Assembly (NCBI GenBank): GCA_949372875.1
Contig: CASIAW010000008.1
Span: 51,839 to 115,838 of the forward strand
Length of the DNA stretch: 64,000 nt
Direction of reading: 5' to 3'
Origin: Candidatus Poseidoniaceae archaeon
GTDB taxonomy: Archaea; Thermoplasmatota; Poseidoniia; Poseidoniales; Poseidoniaceae
The translations under genes and the position numbers were made by a program. The notes under the pieces are model-generated. The model saw only the letters and a program-made list of their open reading frames with translations. It searched no databases and was not told where the DNA came from. Positions 54,745 through 63,059 of the stretch are shown here, one piece after another. Within the stretch, counting starts at the first letter, position 1, and each line of letters begins with the position of its first letter.

Positions 54745-55849
54745 GTCGCCCCAGGCTTGCGTGAACATGTTCGACCCATCGCTGTTCGATACGCCACCCT
54801 GTCTTGTTAAACGTCGATTTGATTTCTGACCATTGGCCGTGTAGAAGTTCAAACTCAGCCTCGTCTTCCAGTGCTTCATCAGGAAATTCTCCAAACGGAT
54901 GCATAGGTAATATCAACACTAAGCCGGCCTTTTTGGCAGCGACTTTTCTCGAACTATGCAACACGGCTTCAATCAATTCAGCATGGTCCAGCGAACCCTG
55001 TGAGTTACGCCCGTAAGGTGGGTCAAGGACAAAACCTGCAATTCTCTTATGAGCGTGAGAGGGAATGACTTCAGGTAATTGAGTTGCATCGCCCAACAGT
55101 AACTTCGCTTCTGATGATGGCATAGCCCAATCAAGGTTTTTCTGGGCGCCTTCAATCATGAAGGGATCTAAATCCACACCATATGTTTCTCGATTGGAAA
55201 TGGCTGCTTCAAGAACAAAACCACCGGTGCCGGTCATCAGGTCGAGCGTTGCTCCTGAGTCTCGTGGACCTGAAGCGACATTGACTGCTAAGCGAGCAAG
55301 ACGTGGATCAAGGCTAACAGGTTTGAAGAACGGACGGTCCGTTGCTCTTCGTGCTACGATTCCATCTGAATCATCTCCTGAACCAACCATCCAGCCACAA
55401 GCAATGATTCCAGCACTGGCATCAAAGACCATGCCCAAGCGGTGTTCGGGAGATTCAAGGTCGATTGGATACCCTTGTGATGAAAGGATTCCTCCGATGG
55501 TACGAGCGAATTCTCGGCTGCTTACTCCGGGCATTTTCCCTTCATGTTTCATGCTGCGGACCGCTGCGGAACCCGTTCGTGGATAAGCCTCAAGGTATGT
55601 ACGAAGGTGTTCGTAAAACGCAGTGGAGTCTTCTTCATGCTTCCAAAGAATTGCGTTCCAAAGAAGTGCTTGACAACCACTTGCACATTCAACTGCAGTA
55701 TGCATTTGTTCAAGCGATATGTCTCCTTCAAGTTGAACTAATCGACGGGACTCTAAACGAATAAGTTTAGCTTGTGGCAGTAGTGATGCAACTTCAGCCC
55801 GAGCCAAGGCTGGATGCCAGCCACGTAAACTCGCTACATGACTCGCCAT
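54710..55849 (-). CDS. THUMP-domain tRNA guanosine-N2 methyltransferase (Trm-G10/Trm11 type)
   Basis: 379 aa. N-terminal THUMP-like tRNA-binding region (~1-150), then a Rossmann methyltransferase with motif I LDLMTGTGGFVLEAA (~200-214), YGVDLDPFMIEGAQKNL, and the catalytic DPPYGRNSQG (~277-286), characteristic of N2-guanine tRNA methylases that modify G10. The frame is open to 55900, but ATG at 55849 (MASHVASLRGWHPALAR) starts the normal N-terminus. It is divergent from fen1 with 75 bp between starts. Confidence 0.9.
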   Translation of the reverse strand: MASHVASLRGWHPALARAEVASLLPQAKLIRLESRRLVQLEGDISLEQMHTAVECASGCQALLWNAILWKHEEDSTAFYEHLRTYLEAYPRTGSAAVRSMKHEGKMPGVSSREFARTIGGILSSQGYPIDLESPEHRLGMVFDASAGIIACGWMVGSGDDSDGIVARRATDRPFFKPVSLDPRLARLAVNVASGPRDSGATLDLMTGTGGFVLEAAISNRETYGVDLDPFMIEGAQKNLDWAMPSSEAKLLLGDATQLPEVIPSHAHKRIAGFVLDPPYGRNSQGSLDHAELIEAVLHSSRKVAAKKAGLVLILPMHPFGEFPDEALEDEAEFELLHGQWSEIKSTFNKTGWRIEQRWVEHVHASLGRLILHATIVPQD

Positions 55850-55924
55850 GGTTGGCGCTTGCGCCTCGACTTCTTGACCGATTCGGATGCGAATATACAC
55901 ATACTGTCACCTTATCTTCTCTTC

Positions 55925-56953
55925 ATGGGCTGTAACTTACGAGACCTTGCAACGCCCGAAAACATCGACTTAGCGACCCTTTCTGGTAAGCGTGTTGGTA
56001 TTGATGCCTTTCTCACAGCCTTCCAATTTCTCACGACAATGCGTGATCGTTCACCGCAAGGTGATGGAGGGCCACTTCGTGCCGAGAATGGTAAAGTCGT
56101 CTCACATTTGATGGGCTTTCTCAATCGAACCACGACGTTGCTGAAACTCGGCATCAAGCCTGTTTACATTTTTGACGGAACTGCTCCAGAATTGAAAGCA
56201 GATGAAATTGCATCACGCCGAGCACGTCGGGAAGAAGCTGAACGGGTCCACAAAGAGGCACTGGCTGCTGGAGACTTTGCATTAGCGCAAAAAATGGCTC
56301 CTCGAATCATGCATTACTCCCAAGAAATGGTTGATGAAACCAAGCAGATGCTCGATTTACTCGGCGTTCCATGGGTCGTTGCCAAAGCGGAAGGTGAAGG
56401 ACAAGCTGCTGTTATGGCTGCGAAAGGACAACTGGATGTTGTTGCAACTCAGGATTGGGATGCACTCCTCTACGGGACACCTCACTTGGTTCGCAATCTT
56501 ATGAGCGATGGCTCAAAACAACACGGACGGGTTGTTCGAGCGCAAGCCATTGACTTACAGGAGATGCTTGACACGCACAGCCTCAGTCGTGAACAATTGA
56601 TTGACTTGGCCATCATGATTGGAACAGACTTCCACCCTGGTATCAAAGGCATAGGACCAAAGACGGGAATCAAACTCATCAAAGAACACGGCTCAATTGA
56701 AACAATTTGTCAAGTGAAGGACAAAGAAGTTCCAGAAAGACTTGATGAAATCCGAGAGATATTTCATAACCATCCTGCTGTAGAAGTTGCGGATGAAGAA
56801 CTCCTTCCAGGTCAAATTGACGTGAAGGGACTCATCCAATTCTTACAGGTTGAACGGCAGTTCAGCCAACGTCGCATGGATAACGAAATGGACAAACTAC
56901 GAGAAGTTGGACTCATACGAGAAGGTGGCCAGCGCTCATTATTCTCATTTTGA
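55925..56953 (+). CDS. fen1: Flap endonuclease FEN1
   Basis: 342 aa. Removes 5' flaps during Okazaki-fragment maturation and repair. Conserved parts: N-terminal MGCNLRDLATPENI, VGIDAFLTAFQFLT (catalytic Asp), KPVYIFDGTAPELK, VAKAEGEGQAAVMAAKG, VATQDWDALLYGT and IMIGTDFHPGIKGIGPKTGI (acidic residues plus helix-hairpin-helix). The C-terminal GGQRSLFSF resembles a PCNA-binding box (Q-x-x-L-x-x-F) ending one residue short of the usual second aromatic. The frame extends to 55838, but the ATG at 55925 is the processed N-terminus known for FEN1. Confidence 0.96.
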   Translation: MGCNLRDLATPENIDLATLSGKRVGIDAFLTAFQFLTTMRDRSPQGDGGPLRAENGKVVSHLMGFLNRTTTLLKLGIKPVYIFDGTAPELKADEIASRRARREEAERVHKEALAAGDFALAQKMAPRIMHYSQEMVDETKQMLDLLGVPWVVAKAEGEGQAAVMAAKGQLDVVATQDWDALLYGTPHLVRNLMSDGSKQHGRVVRAQAIDLQEMLDTHSLSREQLIDLAIMIGTDFHPGIKGIGPKTGIKLIKEHGSIETICQVKDKEVPERLDEIREIFHNHPAVEVADEELLPGQIDVKGLIQFLQVERQFSQRRMDNEMDKLREVGLIREGGQRSLFSF

Positions 56954-57982
56954 AGGCTTCATAAAGCGCAAGGGGCTTGCTAAGACGTCCACGCCATTGT
57001 GCTGAGTTACGACATTACGAGCCACGCTTTGTGGGTCCGAAAGTGCTTCGAGAACGGTGTTGACCGGTGCACAAGGAACGCCATCTAATCTCTGTTCAAG
57101 TTCCGCTCTGTCCATCATCGCCACTGCTTTGCCAACACATGCTTCAACAGCAGTACGGGCGTGAACTCGCCCCTCATTGGTTTCCCACAGTTCCTGATTT
57201 TCAAGGTTCAATGCTTCAACCAGTTTGAGCCATTGATTGTCAGAACCCACACCAATTACGAACCATCCGTCTTTGGCTTCAAAGGCACGATAAGGAACGA
57301 GATTTGGATGTGCTGAACCCATCGGGGTGGGGTTCACTCCACTTGCCATTGCATTGTGTGCTTGGTTCACTAAAGCAGCAATTGCACTGTCCCAAAGCGA
57401 GATGTCAATCCGCATGTTTTCGCCCGTCTTTTGCTTGTGATACAGTGCTGCAAGAATTGCATTCCCAGCATTGAGCCCAGTGATGACGTCAATCCATGCG
57501 ACGCCAACCTTGACCGGGGCGCTATCGGCTTCTCCAGTGATTCCCATGATACCACTTCGTGCTTGTAATGCAACATCGTATCCTGGCTCATCTCTGCGAG
57601 GCCCAGTTGCACCATACGCCGAAATTGAGCAAAGAATGACATCATTCGGTAGAGGGCCAAGTAAGCGTTCAAGTGTTCCTGGACGGAAGTTTTCAACGAC
57701 CACATCTGCAGTTTCAATGAGCGCTCGAACTTTACTGGCTTCACGCTTCAAATCAAAGGTTACAATTTCTTTACCTCTATTGCACGAGAGAAAATACGCT
57801 GCGACCTTCTTTCCATCAAAGCCAGTTGTGAATGGTGGGCCCCATTGACGGGTATCATCGCCCCACGGTGCCTCGACTTTGATGACTTCAGCTCCGAGGT
57901 CTGCCAACATTTGCGTTGCATAAGGCCCGGCTAAGATACGCGAGACATCGACGATTCGAATACCCTCTAGAATTCCGCTCAT
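56945..57982 (-). CDS. CaiB/BaiF family CoA-transferase (class III)
   Basis: 345 aa. N-terminal MSGILEGIRIVDVSRILAGP, GAEVIKVEAPWGDDTR, SCNRGKEIVTFDLK and NFRPGTLERLL are family hallmarks; the catalytic Asp is in GYDVALQARSG (~169). It moves CoA between carboxylic acids, for example in carnitine or oxalate-like metabolism, but the substrates are unknown. The protein stops at ASPLRFMKPSK, roughly 35 residues earlier than typical members, and its 3' end overlaps fen1 by 9 bp. The frame opens to 58357, but that 125-residue extension is a shadow of the divergent gene; ATG at 57982 is the start. Confidence 0.9.
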   Translation of the reverse strand: MSGILEGIRIVDVSRILAGPYATQMLADLGAEVIKVEAPWGDDTRQWGPPFTTGFDGKKVAAYFLSCNRGKEIVTFDLKREASKVRALIETADVVVENFRPGTLERLLGPLPNDVILCSISAYGATGPRRDEPGYDVALQARSGIMGITGEADSAPVKVGVAWIDVITGLNAGNAILAALYHKQKTGENMRIDISLWDSAIAALVNQAHNAMASGVNPTPMGSAHPNLVPYRAFEAKDGWFVIGVGSDNQWLKLVEALNLENQELWETNEGRVHARTAVEACVGKAVAMMDRAELEQRLDGVPCAPVNTVLEALSDPQSVARNVVTQHNGVDVLASPLRFMKPSK

Positions 57983-58034
57983 GTACCCCCGAAGTGTCCG
58001 AAAGGGTTGAACCTCTCCCCCCGAACCGTTGCTT

Positions 58035-59504
58035 ATGGAGCGGTTGAATTTCGAAGACGACCGTCTGTGGAAAGGATTGCTCATATTCGGCATTCTTCTC
58101 AACATCATCGTCTGTTTTACCAGCGATTTAGGCCTCGATACGCAAGTTAAGATGGCTGTTGATGAAAACGGTGCCTTGCCTTGGGGCGATTTGCGTCCTG
58201 ATACGTTGGGTGAAAGCGACCCTACTGATGGGGGCCAGAGAACGGTTTTACCATTATATGGGATGTCAGAAGAGGGAATTAAGGCGATAGCTTTCCTCAC
58301 ATTTGTTGGTCTCATTGCCTGCATGTTCCGCTGGGGTGGGGTACGTTCAGCAGCCATTCTTTCGCTGTCGCCAGCGTTTATTTTCTCGGTTGGCCGGGGA
58401 TATGAAGAGGTTTACTTAGCGGTTTTTTGTGCAGCCTCTTTCTTTTTGTTGAGTGGCTTGCTGACAACCAGATACCGAATTTTACAGAATTTTGGAGCAG
58501 GAATCTGTTTCATGATGATGGCATATGCCAAAGGGTTCACTGATGGAATGGGTGTTGCCTATGGGGCGTTTATTCTCGCTACATTGGCAACTCTGTGGAT
58601 GGAGATACAGCAACGCGGTGGCGCAAAAACTCGTTGGATGAGCCAACCTCACTTTGTAGCACTCGTTGTCGCATCTACGGTATCCCTTTGTATGGTTGTC
58701 TTGGGGATCATTGGCTACAACAGTACGCTCTCCATACTTGCAGAAAGTCCGGTACGCTACACGACAGCATTCGCCTTTTCTCTGTTGGACTTGGTTGTCA
58801 TCTTCACGCTCTTTGGTATGGTTGCTTGGCCGTTTATTTTGCCTCTGTTGAAGGCGTTAACGACGATTGAGGATTCAAACATCGCCGTGATGACGGGCTT
58901 CATCGTTGGTATCATGACCGCTCTCGTGTTCTATGTTGCTGCCCTTTGGACCTATGAAGCGAGTATTTGGGGTGCACAGTGGCCAGGCATTATTTGGACA
59001 ATGGGGAATAACGGGCGATATGCCACCATGCTGTTCATCCCGCTTTTCCTTTTACTCAGGCAACTGTCACAACAGGTCGAACTTCCAACATATGATGCGC
59101 CTCTTTCGAAGGCTAAGGTCATGGGGTTGACCGTTCTTCTGCTGTTGCCCCTTTCTCTCCTTGCCTCATTTCACGGTCAGACAATGTGGACTGATGAGGC
59201 TGCAGAATCAATGAACCTTGCAGAAGGTGATGCGTTCTTGTTCGTATCAGAGGACACCCTTGGTATGCACTGGCTCTATACGTTCTATGCTCCGCTTGAT
59301 GCAGAGGAAAAGAAAATCACCGGACATTGGAGATCGATCGATTCAACATGGGAGTCGGAATTAAACTCCACTTTATCGCAAGTGAGCACGCTTGTCACCT
59401 CACCAGACATAACGTTTACACCAAGAGGGTGGATTGTTGAATCTCGTGGAGAAGTTGACCTTCTCAATGGTGGAGGGGAATGGCGCGTTTTGACGCGCTC
59501 TTAA
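58035..59504 (+). CDS. Large polytopic membrane protein of unknown function (GT-C-like?)
   Basis: 489 aa. About 10-11 membrane helices follow a first helix (LLIFGILLNIIVCFTSDLGL), with an external loop DTQVKMAVDENGALPWGD after it and a C-terminal extracellular domain (~395-489) of about 95 residues. Many-helix proteins with an acidic first loop and a soluble C-terminal domain resemble GT-C glycosyltransferases, but no diagnostic motif is clear. ATG at 58035 is preferred over TTG at 58029. Divergent from the CoA-transferase. Confidence 0.7.
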   Translation: MERLNFEDDRLWKGLLIFGILLNIIVCFTSDLGLDTQVKMAVDENGALPWGDLRPDTLGESDPTDGGQRTVLPLYGMSEEGIKAIAFLTFVGLIACMFRWGGVRSAAILSLSPAFIFSVGRGYEEVYLAVFCAASFFLLSGLLTTRYRILQNFGAGICFMMMAYAKGFTDGMGVAYGAFILATLATLWMEIQQRGGAKTRWMSQPHFVALVVASTVSLCMVVLGIIGYNSTLSILAESPVRYTTAFAFSLLDLVVIFTLFGMVAWPFILPLLKALTTIEDSNIAVMTGFIVGIMTALVFYVAALWTYEASIWGAQWPGIIWTMGNNGRYATMLFIPLFLLLRQLSQQVELPTYDAPLSKAKVMGLTVLLLLPLSLLASFHGQTMWTDEAAESMNLAEGDAFLFVSEDTLGMHWLYTFYAPLDAEEKKITGHWRSIDSTWESELNSTLSQVSTLVTSPDITFTPRGWIVESRGEVDLLNGGGEWRVLTRS

Positions 59505-59506
59505 CC

Positions 59507-59686
59507 TCAAGCATTCTTGTCAGCTTGGACTTGTGTGCGCACTGCTTGAGCAGTGGACTTTGCATCTTGCATAGCCTTGCGCACACGGGTACCAGCAGCA
59601 GCGTTACCCTTGTCATGCTTGACAGCATCAGCAAGAGCGGCAGTTAAATCATCAATCATCGTTTGAACCATAGCCTCGACGGACAT
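59507..59686 (-). CDS. Histone H1-like (Hc1-type) small basic protein
   Basis: 59 aa from ATG 59686. The helix-rich sequence with KGNAAAGTRVRKAMQDAKST closely follows the pattern of bacterial Hc1/histone H1-like proteins (KGN.AAGTRARKALQ.LK). Those proteins condense or organise DNA. A TATA-like AATAAAA lies about 28 bases upstream of the ATG, which suggests a leaderless mRNA. The open frame to 59776 has an unrelated hydrophobic start and is rejected. Divergent from aceE, with a 196-bp shared region. Confidence 0.75.
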   Translation of the reverse strand: MSVEAMVQTMIDDLTAALADAVKHDKGNAAAGTRVRKAMQDAKSTAQAVRTQVQADKNA

Positions 59687-59708
59687 AACCTGCTCGCAGT
59701 GAAATCGG

Positions 59709-59719
59709 CTTTTATTGAT
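59709..59719 (-). promoter_or_regulatory. TATA-like promoter of the H1-like gene
   Basis: ATCAATAAAAG on the minus strand is centred about 28 bases before the ATG at 59686, the distance expected for a leaderless archaeal transcript. Confidence 0.4.
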
Positions 59720-59786
59720 TTCTCCGGAAAAACATGAAAAGTGGAGACTAAAAACGATGCATACAACGCCGAACACCCTAGAAAAA

Positions 59787-59876
59787 CCTCCAAATGAAGA
59801 GTTCTCGCAAGATTTTCAATGGGATTTCAAGCGAGGGGTTGAAAGCCCCACGGTTGGAGGGTGATACAAGGAGGAG
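59787..59876 (+). promoter_or_regulatory. Structured 5' leader of aceE with competing Shine-Dalgarno pairing (candidate riboregulator)
   Basis: CCTCCAA (59787-59793) pairs with TTGGAGG (59854-59860), closing a junction that holds CTCGC (59804-59808) with GCGAG (59831-59835) and GGGG (59835-59838) with CCCC (59846-59849). The ribosome-binding site AAGGAGGAG (59868-59876) has a second GGAGG (59870-59874), which the same CCTCC could pair with instead. A TATA-like CTAAAAA at 59748-59754 would start RNA near 59778. The two folds would leave the site open or closed, as in a translational riboswitch. Pairings were found by eye. Confidence 0.45.
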
Positions 59877-59882
59877 TAAGAC

Positions 59883-62555
59883 ATGCGCTTCGGTGTTCGA
59901 GGAACTTTACCTGACCCAGACCCTGTTGCTACACAGGAATGGGTCGATTCAATCCTTGCAGTACGTGACCAACTCGGCGACGAAGAAGCGCGTCGTATCT
60001 TGCTTTCAACCGTTGATGCCGCACGACATGCAGGTGTTGAAATTGATGTCGTGAACACACCTTATCTCAATTCTATTCATCCTGACAGCCAAGGAACATA
60101 CCCAGGCGACCTCGATCTTGAAGAACGCCTTCACGGCATTATCCGATGGAATGCAATGATGGTCGTCACACGAGGCAACAAATACTTCGATGGTATTGGC
60201 GGTCACATCTCGACTTATGCTTCAGCATCTCATGCATGGGAGATTGGTTTCAATCATTTCTTCCGAGGTAAAGACGGTGCTGGTCAAGGCGACCATCTCT
60301 ACTGGCAAGGACACGCCTCTCCGGGTATTTACGCGAGAGCATGGCTCGAAGGGCGTCTCACTCATGAGCAAATGGAAGCCTTCCGACAAGAAACCGGTGG
60401 CAAAGGTTTGTCTTCTTACCCGCATCCTCGATTGATGCCTGACTTCTGGGAATTTCCAACCGTCAGTATGGGTCTAGGCGCAATGACGGCTATTCACCAA
60501 GCACGATTCAACCGTTATCTCGAAGACCGAGGTCTTGTTTCCACAGTCAACTCTCGTGTATGGTATACGATGGGTGATGGAGAATCAGACGAGCCAGAAT
60601 CTCTTTCTCAACTTTCTCTTGCAGGACGAGAAGGACTTGACAATATTGTCATGACCATGAACTGTAATCTACAACGTCTGGACGGACCTGTTCGTGGCAA
60701 TTCAAAGATTGTCCAAGAACTTGAAGGCCGCTTTAGAGGCGCAGGATGGAACGTCATCAAAGTTCTCTGGGGCAGCAGTTGGGATAATTTGTTTGCTCGA
60801 GATTCTGCAGGTTTACTCGCTGCTCGACTTGACGAACTTGTCGATGGTGATGAACAGCGAATTATGACTGCTGACGGCGCAATTATTCGCAAGGACCTGT
60901 TCAATTCAGAAGGACTCCAAGCACTTGTTGCTCACTTGAGTGATGACGAGCTCGTCGATTTATGCGCTGATGTTGGTGGCCATGATTTCCTCAAACTCCA
61001 TGCAGCCTATGCACAAGCGACCGCTCACAAAGGCGAGCCAACAGTTGTTCTCATTCGCACAATCAAAGGATTCGGACTTGGGCCTGCTTTTGCTGGACGT
61101 AACACAACACATCAAAAGAAGAAGGCAGACATGGAAAGTATGCAGTATATGCGTGACGATTTGGGTCTTGAGTTCACAGATGAAGATTTAGAAAAGTATC
61201 CTTATGTTATGCCTGAAGATGTCCCTGAACTGGTGGCCTATGCAAAACAGCGTCGTGCTGCTATGGATGGATTCATGCCGACACGAACCGTTCCTAAGTT
61301 TGACCTCACTCTTCCTGCCGAGGCAACCTATGCAGATTTTGATGAAGGCACCAAAGGTAACATGCAAGTCTCGACCACCATGGCTTTCGTACGAATCCTT
61401 CGTGCCTTGATGAAGGACAAAGAATTTGGAAAGCGTATCGTTCCCATTATTCCTGATGAGGCTCGAACCTTTGGAATGGACCCACTGTTTGCTGAATTTG
61501 GAATCTATCATCCGGAAGGCCAACTCTACAAGCCTGTCGACCACAAAGTGCTGATGAAATACAAAGAATCGGCCAAAGGCCAGTTGCTCGAAGAAGGAAT
61601 CAATGAAGCTGGAGCAACTTCTACGTTCATTGCCGCAGCAACCTCCTTTGCCACACACCACTATCCAACAATTCCCTTCTACACCTTCTATTCGATGTTC
61701 GGATTCCAGAGAGTGGCTGACCTCATTTGGTCGGCAGCAGACCAGCGCGCACGTGGCTTCCTGATGGGAGCAACTTCAGGTCGAACCACACTTAACGGTG
61801 AAGGATTGCAACACCAAGACGGGCATTCACTTTTGATGGCTCACACCAATCCTGCAGTTCGTGCTTGGGACCCAGCCTTTGCTTACGAGTTGGCAACCAT
61901 CATCCGTCACGGTATCGATGAGATGTATGGCCAAGACAAAGATGTCATTCACTACATTGCTGTTTACAACGAAAACTATCCTATGCCTCCAAAGCCTCAG
62001 GGTGTCGATCAAGGCATCATTCGCGGCATGTATATGCTACGAGGGGCGCCGAAGGGTGACGGCCCAATTGTCCGCCTCATTGGCTCTGGTCCAATTATGG
62101 TTCAAGTCTTGGATGCTGTTGAGAAACTCGAAGCCTATGGCGTTCGTTCTGAAATCTATTCCGCTACATCGTATGGAGAAATGCGCCGAGAAGGTTTGGA
62201 ATGCGACCGATGGAATCGATTGCATCCTACAAAGTCTGCGAAGCAGCCATGGGTCGAACAATTCCTTGGAAGCGGAACCGTCCCTGTCATTGCTGTCAGC
62301 GATAACATGGCAGCAGTTCCTGACATGATTCGTCAATGGGTTGGCGGACATTACACCGTGCTAGGAACCGATGGATTTGGTCGCTCCGATACCCGTGAAG
62401 CACTCCGTAGATTCTTTGAAATCGATGGAGCAGCAATCGCACTTGCAGCACTCTCTTCTCTTGTCAGAGACGGTTCAATAGATGCAAGTGTCTATGAGAA
62501 AGCCGAGAAAGAATTCGGTATTTCAACTGAAAGAGAAGACATCACAGAACTGTGA
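59883..62555 (+). CDS. aceE: Pyruvate dehydrogenase E1 component, homodimeric
   Basis: 890 aa. Thiamine-diphosphate enzyme that decarboxylates pyruvate and transfers the acetyl group to the E2 lipoyl arm. The TPP motif GDGESDEPESLS...MNCNLQRLDGPVRGN is complete, and RWNAMMVVTRGNKYFDGIGG, YWQGHASPGIYARAWLEGRL, FPTVSMGLGAMTAIHQARF and GATSGRTTLNGEGLQHQDGHS match bacterial AceE. The start ATG follows AAGGAGGAG. E2 and E3 genes are not in the window. This bacterial form is unusual for archaea, which mostly use ferredoxin oxidoreductases, so transfer from bacteria is likely. Confidence 0.96.
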   Translation: MRFGVRGTLPDPDPVATQEWVDSILAVRDQLGDEEARRILLSTVDAARHAGVEIDVVNTPYLNSIHPDSQGTYPGDLDLEERLHGIIRWNAMMVVTRGNKYFDGIGGHISTYASASHAWEIGFNHFFRGKDGAGQGDHLYWQGHASPGIYARAWLEGRLTHEQMEAFRQETGGKGLSSYPHPRLMPDFWEFPTVSMGLGAMTAIHQARFNRYLEDRGLVSTVNSRVWYTMGDGESDEPESLSQLSLAGREGLDNIVMTMNCNLQRLDGPVRGNSKIVQELEGRFRGAGWNVIKVLWGSSWDNLFARDSAGLLAARLDELVDGDEQRIMTADGAIIRKDLFNSEGLQALVAHLSDDELVDLCADVGGHDFLKLHAAYAQATAHKGEPTVVLIRTIKGFGLGPAFAGRNTTHQKKKADMESMQYMRDDLGLEFTDEDLEKYPYVMPEDVPELVAYAKQRRAAMDGFMPTRTVPKFDLTLPAEATYADFDEGTKGNMQVSTTMAFVRILRALMKDKEFGKRIVPIIPDEARTFGMDPLFAEFGIYHPEGQLYKPVDHKVLMKYKESAKGQLLEEGINEAGATSTFIAAATSFATHHYPTIPFYTFYSMFGFQRVADLIWSAADQRARGFLMGATSGRTTLNGEGLQHQDGHSLLMAHTNPAVRAWDPAFAYELATIIRHGIDEMYGQDKDVIHYIAVYNENYPMPPKPQGVDQGIIRGMYMLRGAPKGDGPIVRLIGSGPIMVQVLDAVEKLEAYGVRSEIYSATSYGEMRREGLECDRWNRLHPTKSAKQPWVEQFLGSGTVPVIAVSDNMAAVPDMIRQWVGGHYTVLGTDGFGRSDTREALRRFFEIDGAAIALAALSSLVRDGSIDASVYEKAEKEFGISTEREDITEL

Positions 62556-62577
62556 TGTGAAACAGAGCGTTTCTTCT

Positions 62578-62928
62578 TCACTCGCTACCGACGAGTTTGT
62601 AATCATCAGAAAGTGGTGTAGCACCGGTTTCCATAAGAATGATTTTTCCGTCTTTGAATCGCATGAAGGACATGACAGCCTCAGAGTCGGAATCGTTTGC
62701 AAAGTGAACAATTGAGTGAGCAACGCCAACTTCATCGTTTTCGAAAAGAATTCTTTGGTTTTCTCCTTTTGGAGTGTTTCCGCCACCGACGAATCCAAGA
62801 ATGTCGGATTTGCTCATGGTGATTCCGCCCACGTGTGGGTTGAACACGCAATCATCGTGAATGATGTTTGTAAGTGCGTCGACATCTGCGTTTTCCCAGG
62901 CTTCGTTATATGCTGCTATGATAGACAT
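62578..62928 (-). CDS. NTF2/SnoaL-like protein
   Basis: 116 aa from ATG 62928, or 139 aa from ATG 62997. The NTF2-like pattern is clear: helix IIAAYNEAWENADVDALTNI, then DDCVFNPHVGGI, and strands ENDEVGVAHSIVHFAND and SEAVMSFMRFKDGKIILMETG. The fold occurs in SnoaL cyclases, ketosteroid isomerases and the small subunit of Rieske dioxygenases. It lies downstream of the Rieske gene on the same strand, so it could be its partner, although the sequence looks more like stand-alone SnoaL proteins. The catalytic role is unknown. Confidence 0.75.
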   Translation of the reverse strand: MSIIAAYNEAWENADVDALTNIIHDDCVFNPHVGGITMSKSDILGFVGGGNTPKGENQRILFENDEVGVAHSIVHFANDSDSEAVMSFMRFKDGKIILMETGATPLSDDYKLVGSE

Positions 62929-63059
62929 GGTCAATGGCTTACGCGCCAGTTTCTTAAACCTCTCGCCGAGTAAATCTCCGGTCTTTCTTACTGCCATTTT
63001 GAAGACACACCGTGCTCTGTGTTTTTGGGCAGTCTTTCGTTTCGGTTTTCTTTTGGTGC

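Noticed and set aside
57983..58357. 125-residue extension of the CoA-transferase frame
   Set aside because: It lies antisense to the divergent membrane protein gene and lacks family similarity; MSGILEGIRIV at 57982 is the normal start.
59777..59860. TPP riboswitch upstream of the thiamine-diphosphate enzyme gene aceE
   Set aside because: I could not find the conserved CUGAGA/THI-box core, so I describe it only as an unclassified structured leader.
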